This document shows, in pieces, positions 57,382 through 64,000 of a DNA stretch of 64,000 bases. Within the stretch, counting starts at the first letter, position 1, and each line of letters begins with the position of its first letter. Source of the DNA: Muricea muricata (Eukaryota; Cnidaria; Anthozoa; Malacalcyonacea; Plexauridae); contig OY979727.1 in assembly GCA_963855995.1 (NCBI GenBank), positions 8,030,446 through 8,094,445 of the forward strand, read 5' to 3'. The notes under the pieces were generated by a model that saw only the letters and a program-made list of their open reading frames with translations, had not been told where the DNA came from and ran no database searches. A program made the translations under genes and the position numbers.

Positions 57382-57389
57382 TATAAAAG
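57382..57389 (+). promoter_or_regulatory. TATA box of the cysteine-rich/EF-hand gene
   Basis: TATAAAAG in CTGTATAAAAGCAATGG. A start site near 57412 would give a 5' UTR exon to 57485 (GAG/GTACGT donor), spliced to the acceptor TTTCTCTAG at 58096, 9 bp before the ATG. Confidence 0.7.
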
Positions 57390-57411
57390 CAATGGTTTTT
57401 CGGCATTCTTC

Positions 57412-57485
57412 ACAACAACATTGGAGTTCGCAGTTAATTTCAGTGAAAGCATCATTCATCTCACACTTTCATAGAATATTTTGAG
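57412..57485 (+). other. Predicted 5' UTR exon of the cysteine-rich gene
   Basis: From ~30 bp below the TATA box to the donor TTTGAG/GTACGT. Intron 57486-58096 is GT-AG. The start position is estimated. Confidence 0.55.
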
Positions 57486-58105
57486 GTACGTTAACTGGCT
57501 TTAGTTAATATTTTGAAAAAGTTGTGAGTTCAATTTTAGGGTTTAATTTCTGTTAGAGAAATGCCACTCCGTTCTACAAAAGTTTAATTTACTGTAGGTT
57601 ATCACCTACCATATGGTAACGTTATGTTTTAGTTTATTTTTACGGTCACGCAAAATTAACTCGAGTAAAGGGGTTTTCTTGATTAATCCAAAATGCTTGG
57701 ACTTCTGATTATTCAATATAATATGGTCTACACAGGGGACATTATTAATTTGAGCGTAAATTTGTTCAAGCCTTCAAGGAACTGATCATTGAACTTAAGA
57801 AGAGCAGAAATACCGAGGGTATTCGAAAACTTTGAAATTCTGTCCAAAATTAATATACCAGATCATTACAAGTGAAGCCACGTGTTTGTTTTAGGAATTA
57901 GTCCTTAGTATGAAGCCTTAAATTTTTTTCGATTTGAACGAAGATAAACTAACGTGTGCTTGATCCGAAATTGTAATCTACGTGTCTTTATGTATCTTAT
58001 TAGTGAAGTACTGTGGGTGAATTACTTCAGAGGTCATGCTTATTTAATAGGAAAATCCACTTATCGATCGTTAATTAAATTTATTCATTTCTCTAGGAAA
58101 CACTA

Positions 58106-58501
58106 ATGATGGAGCTACTTACTCGAGTTATTTTTGCTGCCATACTCTGCACCTTCGTTCTCGTGGATAAATCTATGAGAACAAATGCCAAATGCTGCAA
58201 GGCGGACAGAATTGGCAGATGTGACGACGGGACAAGAGGAACACCATGTTGCGGTAATGGAGGGTGCAACATATTCTGCTGCCACTGCAGCAGAGGCTGT
58301 CGCCAGAAGGAGAAACGAAGTAGCGATGAGATCAACACCTTCTTTGATCACGATCTTAATCAGGATTCGAAAATATCATTTGATGAAATGGTGACCGTTT
58401 TGAACGAGATACCGCGTCACCAGCTGCTTGATGAGTTTACGAAAATGGATCAAGACGAGAGTGGATTCATCGAAGCCAAAGAATACGATAGCGATCTGTA
58501 A
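58106..58501 (+). CDS. Secreted 10-cysteine domain fused to two EF-hands
   Basis: 131 residues. Residues 1-~28 are a signal peptide (hydrophobic VIFAAILCTFVLV). Residues 29-66 hold ten cysteines (30, 31, 39, 48, 49, 54, 58, 59, 61, 65), enough for five disulfides, with the motif CCGNGGCNIFCCHCSRGC; CNIFxCxCxxGC also characterises the insect cytokine-like Diedel family, a motif-level resemblance only. KEKR at 68-71 is a possible furin-type site separating it from the C-terminal half. EF-hand loops at 83-94 (DLNQDSKISFDE) and 115-126 (DQDESGFIEAKE) keep the calcium-ligand positions. It would enter the secretory pathway and bind Ca2+, perhaps as an extracellular or calcification-related factor; that role is inference. 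ATGATGG gives two possible starts. It is expressed from its own TATA promoter, with AATAAA at 59150. Confidence 0.85.
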   Translation: MMELLTRVIFAAILCTFVLVDKSMRTNAKCCKADRIGRCDDGTRGTPCCGNGGCNIFCCHCSRGCRQKEKRSSDEINTFFDHDLNQDSKISFDEMVTVLNEIPRHQLLDEFTKMDQDESGFIEAKEYDSDL

Positions 58502-59839
58502 AATGTACATTGATCGCTTGTATGCATTTACTTTAGCTCACTCCTACGTTGTTTTTCTTTGGGAGTGCACTTAGTAGTGTTGTGTCATTGTATGTTGCAA
58601 AATTGTTTAATGAAAGTTCAGTTGGAAACCAATTTAACTATTTTGTTAAATGAATTACTAGAGCCGTCCTTCTAGCGGTACAGTTGACTTGCCATATTAT
58701 TGTCTGACTTCTGAGTACAGTTATTCCATCACACCGCCATGTGCAGCATCGTACATTATACGCTCAGCACGATCGTTTCAGTTTCGAAACTGCAGTACCC
58801 CACAAAACCCACTGCTTACAAAAATAATATTGTCAAACAAAAATGAAGAAAATAATAATGCGATTGAAATAAGTCACAGTGATCAAGCTACAAGAAAATT
58901 GACAACGCAAGTAAAACTACGGATTCAGTGGATAGAACAAAGACTCAAAGAAATGCATAAGACTAGTATAGTGCCAAAACATAGCACTTTGATCATTATA
59001 AAAATAATGTAACGTTTTTTATCCGCATTGACATACGTAACCAGGTGGACTGCATTAGATAATATCTTATCTGTTCACGCAAAATGCGAAATGTTTGATT
59101 TTGGTGCCGTGAAATGTGCTTTGTTCTACTCCCGTGAGGCGTGATTCTCAATAAAAATGCTCCGTGAAATAATAATCGCTAACTTGGAGTCGACTGTTCA
59201 AATAAGAGAAAAAATTCTTCGGAGAGCTTTCAGAGGACGGTGCATATTGGAGTATTATACATCCATTTCCGAGGATTATGTTGAAAGAAATACGATGTAG
59301 TCTATCTAAAGGACCATGACATAGATTTGTAAACAAACTACAATATGTGCGTCGTGAAACTTTTTCCCCTGCTGCGAAACGTGGTCCACCCTCACTCTCC
59401 TTGACCACCCCCATCTAATGTATTTCTATATAAAATTTTGAGAGGTTAAAATGTCCTCGAGACGCCTAAGAAGCTAGCCTGTATACTCTTTCCCAGTACC
59501 AGAGCTTTCAGATAAAATAAGAAAAAAGGTTTTCAGCTTATTCATGCCAACCGAATCATCCAAGTAAACTCTTTAAGGACTCTTTAAAATTTTGTGCATT
59601 AATTCAACTCCTTTGCTACGAACTCCAGTACGTACTATATGATAATGAATTCGAAACAAATAATTAGCTCCTTTTAAATGATGAAGAGCCGATGGAAACT
59701 GGATTTGAGACCGGTGGGCTCATACTACAGTAAAACAGGATATCAATTAAAAGGTGCTAAGCTGTTATGCTATACCTGATCTTAATATAAATTTGTTTCC
59801 ACGCACTGTCACAAAAAAAACCATGCTAATATCATTGGG
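58502..59839 (+). other. 3' UTR and downstream flank of the cysteine-rich gene
   Basis: AATAAA at 59150-59155 is the first canonical poly(A) signal, which would give a ~660-nt 3' UTR. The 107-codon ORF at 58689-59012 lies in this region, starts in poor context, is Ile/Lys-rich and shows no domain, so it is not called. Confidence 0.45.
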
Positions 59840-59945
59840 CATAAAAGCGGATAAATATGGTGATTAGACAAGGGGAATACCATGTTGTGGTCATGAAAGG
59901 TGTGACATAAAAATATTATTCGTACCGTTTCAGCGGTGCAGCGTC
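59840..59945 (+). pseudogene. Decayed fragment of a second cysteine-rich gene copy
   Basis: GACAAGGGGAATACCATGTT...GTGGTCATGAAAGGTGTGACATA matches GACAAGAGGAACACCATGTT...GCGGTAATGGAGGGTGCAACATA of the intact gene (58230-58272) at about 80 percent. Weaker similarity extends to both sides. Frame disruptions remove the cysteine pattern, and no EF-hand part was found. With the duplicated upstream segments, this suggests a once larger gene cluster. Confidence 0.7.
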
Positions 59946-61540
59946 ATCATCATCTTTATTTATTTTTTAAGTAATCGTTCCATACGTTATCGACAGCCCC
60001 TTCCCTCATCTCCACGGGCTTATTCACCGTGTTAGCAAACAAGCAAGACCAATCACCATGGCACCCTAATCACACAACATTCCGGGTTATTTGCGACGAC
60101 TTCTTTTGCAAGTGACCTTTTAAAGTACATACAAACAGAAAACAAAATCAGAAAAAAATTAGTCAGAGATTGACAAACGAAAAAATGCTTGTATGCATGC
60201 AAAAGATTTTAGACTTTCCTTTCACAGTATTGTGCTAGTTGAGAATGAAATCAAATTATTAAGAGAATTAAGGTAGCTCGATACAGTGGTTCTAATGTGT
60301 AATGTTATTGACACAAATCGTACGTATTACGTAGATATTACGTTTGAAACAAATGGTTAGATAAAACGTCGAATATTGCATGTCATCTGAGATGGTTATT
60401 GACACCATTTCGCACGCGAAAACCGGCAAACTACATGCGAATTTTTTTATTCCTGACGTCAATAAAAAAATCATTTTTTTTAACTGGAAGTGCTATATCT
60501 CTTTATTTTGCACGGCGAACTATATTCATATTTTGCATGCAGTGTTGTATAAAATATTCTTTAATCCCAAAAAAATGTTTTCAAGAAAACAGCATTTTTG
60601 CAGTGTAAAAATAATTGGCATCATAGAATTGTACGTTGTCTATAGTGTTTGTAATGTAATGCGCAAGAAAGACTTTCACTTACGCAGCATAATACGTCAT
60701 TTTTAGCGAATTTCATACGCAAGTGTTGCCATAGCAACGGAGTATAAGTAGTGCAAAATCTGCAATGTGATTGGTTACTGAGCGTGCATTATAACACAAC
60801 AACGCACGCAGCACGCTGGGTATTTTGTTTTGTCTCCTGTTTGCCGGGAGACTGTGATCACATTTAGCGTAGTTTTTATGCACAAATTATAATATAATGT
60901 TGAAAAAAAAAACGGCATGAAAATGAAGGAGACAAAAAAAGATTGAAAACAAAAGAAAACCGGGCAAAGCAGAACGATAAAGTTTAAAAAAAACCATTCG
61001 TAGCTGTTTTTGCTGAGTACGAATTCGATTGAACGACTCGACAAAACTTTAAAAAGGCAGCGAGAAAACACAAAAAATCGTGAAAAACTGCAAGAAAAAT
61101 ACAAAAACTAAACTAATTTTATCAAGAAAGTACCTTAATTGTCATCGGGACAGAAACTCGTTGACATATCATCGGCGAAACACGAAAAATATATTCCATA
61201 CTTTCAGCAAACAGAAACAAAACAGGACGACGAAAAGATCAGATTGTTCGACTTTCTTGCCAAAAATCTCATGCCATATGCAGCAAAACAGCTGTAAATT
61301 ACTTCTTGTATCAATCCTACCCTTTTTAAAGCTTTTTTAAAATTATAAGTATCGAAAATCTGTTTGTTTTTGCTTAAAAAGTTCACAAATTCCTTCGCCG
61401 GCCGCTTAAAAATGTAAGCTTGTTGCTAAGCAATGAGCAAAAGCATTTGCGTGACGTCAATCCTAACATGTAAGGAGAATTTTATCATCAATCTGTTTGA
61501 AAACATTGTTTGCTGTGCAATAACGTTCTTATATTATAAA
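59946..61540. other. Unassigned AT-rich stretch
   Basis: 60890-61290 is A-rich on the plus strand; broken frames there read like a lysine-rich protein (for example KIRLFDFLAKNLMPYAAK at about 61220-61275), possibly an old transposon coding remnant. Nothing else is recognised. Confidence 0.35.
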
Positions 61541-61730
61541 AGAAATAGAAAAACTCGTCTTGTGCGTTTATGGTGTGATAATGCACGTGGGAAATGTTAG
61601 GAGAATACTCGAGAAACGTGTAAAACACTCGGCTACGCCTCGTGTTTTACACGCTTCTCTCGTATTCTCCTAACATTTCCCGCGTGCATTATCACACTAT
61701 AAACGCACGCGACTCGCTTTCTATTTCTTA
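61541..61730. repeat. ~190-bp fold-back element
   Basis: TGTGCGTTTATGGTGTGATA...ATGCACGTGGGAAATGTTAGGAGAATAC and its near-complement ...GTATTCTCCTAACATTTCCC...TATAAACGCACGC surround the centre CGTGTAAAACACTCGG / CTCGTGTTTTACACG. Outer AAGAAATAGAAA/TTTCTATTTCTT extends the arms. Non-coding MITE. Confidence 0.9.
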
Positions 61731-63231
61731 AATAATTTAATTTGAAACACTAAATGTTAAAGTACATAAACAATTCAATACGAACTTATAGAAATTTAAC
61801 AGTGCGAAAATTGAAGAGGTTGAACAGACTACATGGTTCATTTTTTGAAAACTGTATCGGCCACCTAATTATCTACGCAATTTTAGACACAGGAGAAGTG
61901 TCAATATTCAAAGTACATATTTATGCTCTTGGTTGTGGTTAGTTTATTAAAATCTAATCCCAGCAAAAATAAAACTTGGGCGAGCTATAATCTACTTGGT
62001 TTCTAAATGTCTCTAATAACAGAAAATGTACTAAAATTTGTCAAAAGTTAAAAGCCAAATTTTTATCTTCCTATATTGTAGATAGGAGATGTTATTAAGC
62101 TATGGGAGATGTTATTAAGCTATTACTACTTCGCGTATCCTGAAGAAATTTTTGGGATCAGTAACAGATTACGCTCAAAGTTCGCATGACCAAGCATACA
62201 ATTTGGGGCGATGTTTTTACAGCATTTAAAAAAACGCAAATTATACGCAGGACTTCAAACTCCAAGGTGCCATTGAATACTTATATATTTATGAATATTT
62301 ATTTCCCTGCATACAAAGGGAAACAGGAAAAATAAGCATGTCTAAAGTATTTTATTACTTGTTTTCGATTTTGTATATGAAAGTGGTGGAAACTGAGTAT
62401 TTGCTGCCAAGAATGCACCAATTCTTTGCATGTGGACCGATACAAGATGCATAATATACTATTAACACGTGATTGAGGATGTGAGGTTAATGCCAATATC
62501 GCTAGAGAGGGAATACTTGTCAATTTATTAGAAGCCCTTATACAGATTCAAGAGGTTTTAGCAAGCGATTTGGCAGCCGCTGTAAATAATATTTTCTTCG
62601 TTGTCTCATTCATCTTACTTAGCTATGTACGGTTTCTAGTATATTTTAATTTAAAATTTCAGAGTTTATATTCGTAGTTGTTGCATTTTGTGAAACTACT
62701 TAGTTATTTATGAAACTCCGACATTTATACGACTTTGTCGCATGAATGGACTTTCAAACACGGTGATACATTACATCAAACACTAGAATTTCCTCTTTAA
62801 ATAGTTTGGTTTCAACGGGTTTCACAGTATGTTTACACATATTTATTCTTCGCAAAAATATCGAGTTCCTTTGACTGTACGTGCAGGTGTTTAGGTTTTG
62901 ATCTACCTATATCTTATCTCATTGTATCTTCACTGACTCAAATGTTTCATGCTACATTTTCCATCAATCTCTTATCTCTGTCAAAGAAATACTTTCGAAG
63001 GGATAATCTCCACACAACAGAATTCATCATTTTAAAATAATCGTCTAAATTTGTTTAATAGTAGTTTTATTAAATAAAAACTGATTTGGTAACCGAAAGG
63101 TTAAATTACATCAGCAATTTACAAAATTTGTATTTAGTGTTAAGAAGTATTAAGATATTGTTATATTACATTATTAAGAATATTAAAAATTCAAGAACTA
63201 ACAAAGTCAATAGGCCTAAATTTATAATCAG
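61731..63231. other. Intergenic, no gene seen
   Basis: AT-rich with short ORFs only. AGATGTTATTAAGCTAT is duplicated in tandem at 62086-62123. Confidence 0.4.
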
Positions 63232-63606
63232 TCATTTACTGTTTTCTTTAGAGACGATTTGAGGGAAGAATGATTTCCTAAAGCGTTCAGTTCTGCATAG
63301 ATAATTGTTGTACTCGCATCTTGGTCGCATATCATAGTCTGTCGTTGCTTTGTGGTGCAATAGTTCACTTAATTTATCATTGTTCTCATTCTTTTTAAAA
63401 AATTGTTCGCATAACGTTTCTCTTCTTTCTTTGAGTAAAGGAATACCAGTAAAATCCCGAGCTTCTCTGTGACTCATTAATGGGAACAAGATTCGGAAAG
63501 CACGCCGCTGAATCTGTTCAATGTCCTCACTCAAATACTCTTGGATGTTAAAATGCCAAACTTGGCAAGCGTATTCGAGGACAGGTCTTATAATACAGTA
63601 CTGCCT
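63232..63606 (-). mobile_element. 5'-truncated LINE, C-terminal RT fragment
   Basis: On the minus strand from 63606 the frame reads CIIRPVLEYACQVWHFNIQE and then SEDIEQIQRRAFRIL, IPLLKERRETLCEQFF and CRTERFRKSFFPQ before a stop at 63232. This is the conserved tail of non-LTR reverse transcriptases. About 120 codons remain open. The 5' truncation point coincides with the minisatellite at 63622. Confidence 0.8.
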
Positions 63607-63621
63607 AGAAGTAACTTAACA

Positions 63622-63782
63622 CATGCGGTTCGGTCGCGGTTCGTGCGGTTTGCGGCTGCGGTTCGTGCGGTTCGCGGTTACGGTTCGTGCGGCTCGCGGC
63701 TGCGGTTCGTGCGGTTCGCGGTTACGGTTCGTGCGGTTAGCGGTCGCGGTTCGTGCGGTTCGCGGTTGAGGTTCATGCGGTT
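63622..63782 (+). repeat. 22-bp minisatellite (GGTTCGTGCGGTTCGCGGTT)
   Basis: About seven copies of GGTTCGTGCGGTTCGCGGTT plus AC/GC, period 22 bp and GC-rich in an AT-rich setting. Units alternate between GGTTAC and GGCTGC endings, giving a 44-bp higher-order pattern. Because 22 is not a multiple of three, all frames stay open and yield spurious repetitive ORFs on both strands. Confidence 0.9.
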
Positions 63783-64000
63783 CCTTAGCTGACTGTGCTA
63801 AAATCATTGCGGCGTATTCCGACATTCTCCGAGCTTTACATTTTACTATGCGACGATCGTTCGGTGTTGAACGGTGTTGAATAATCAAACATACTATTTA
63901 CGAAATTATAAAACAAATCGCAAAAATACTTGACAATACTATTAATAGTAAATTGCGATGTTTAATGCGTAGCAGTTTTGTATTTGAAAAGCTGAACTAT

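Noticed and set aside
58689-59012. 107-codon ORF downstream of the cysteine-rich gene
   Set aside because: Within the probable 3' UTR, with poor start context and biased composition.
63541-63888. Arg-rich repetitive ORFs on both strands
   Set aside because: They come from the 22-bp minisatellite, which keeps all frames open; not a protein gene.

Overview
The window is nuclear DNA from an animal, most probably an anthozoan cnidarian. Spliced genes with GT-AG introns have close animal orthologues: AP-3 mu and V-ATPase subunit G. The DNA is AT-rich and crowded with tRNA-derived SINEs, fold-back MITEs and hAT/Harbinger-like elements. Small lineage-type genes (actinoporin-superfamily-like, cysteine-rich secreted) fit a cnidarian. 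The species is not determined; 'cnidarian' is inference from gene content and repeat style.

Left end (1-11.5 kb) is mobile-element territory: a palindromic MITE (858-1238), a decayed LINE reverse transcriptase (1345-2215), a 33-bp minisatellite (2897-3185), a complete Ty3/gypsy LTR retrotransposon (3284-8472), and a 2.28-kb hAT-type element (8948-11229). The gypsy element has identical 161-bp LTRs, a 4-bp target duplication, intact gag and pol, and a textbook -1 frameshift site. The hAT element has perfect 14-bp TIRs and an 8-bp target duplication.

The largest host gene, 11516-28169 (+), is a complete 19-exon gene for the mu subunit of the AP-3 adaptor complex (417 codons). No single ORF reveals it; it was assembled exon by exon with consistent phases. 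Its introns carry SINEs, a ~460-bp palindrome and several hairpin MITEs. After it come an intronless divergent 7TM receptor (29212-30312, +) and, on the minus strand, a low-complexity protein whose C-terminal domain has an ADP-ribosyltransferase-like R-S-E pattern (31723-32409).

From 35.2 to 43.2 kb there is a tandem array on the minus strand: three intact 141-codon genes with an actinoporin-superfamily-like beta-sandwich (36306-36731, 38830-39255, 41251-41676) and one 3'-end remnant (35213-35292). They sit in ~2.4-2.5-kb repeat units with a conserved TATA element and a conserved upstream splice donor.

Next come a second copy of the 858 palindromic MITE (44007), a MITE with GGAAGGCTACCT termini (44786), a ruined LINE (45520-46795), and a three-exon V-ATPase subunit G gene (47211-49895, +). 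That gene has a TCACGTGA E-box 29 bp before its start codon and two MITEs in intron 1. The right third holds a TATA-driven two-exon gene (TATA 57382, CDS 58106-58501) for a secreted protein that joins a 10-cysteine domain to two EF-hands. It also holds a decayed fragment of a second copy (59840-59945), a fold-back element (61541-61730), and a LINE 3' fragment abutting a 22-bp minisatellite (63232-63782).

The genes are independent and form no operon-like unit. AP-3 mu and V-ATPase G both serve the endolysosomal system, but they lie 20 kb apart and the neighbourhood may be coincidental.
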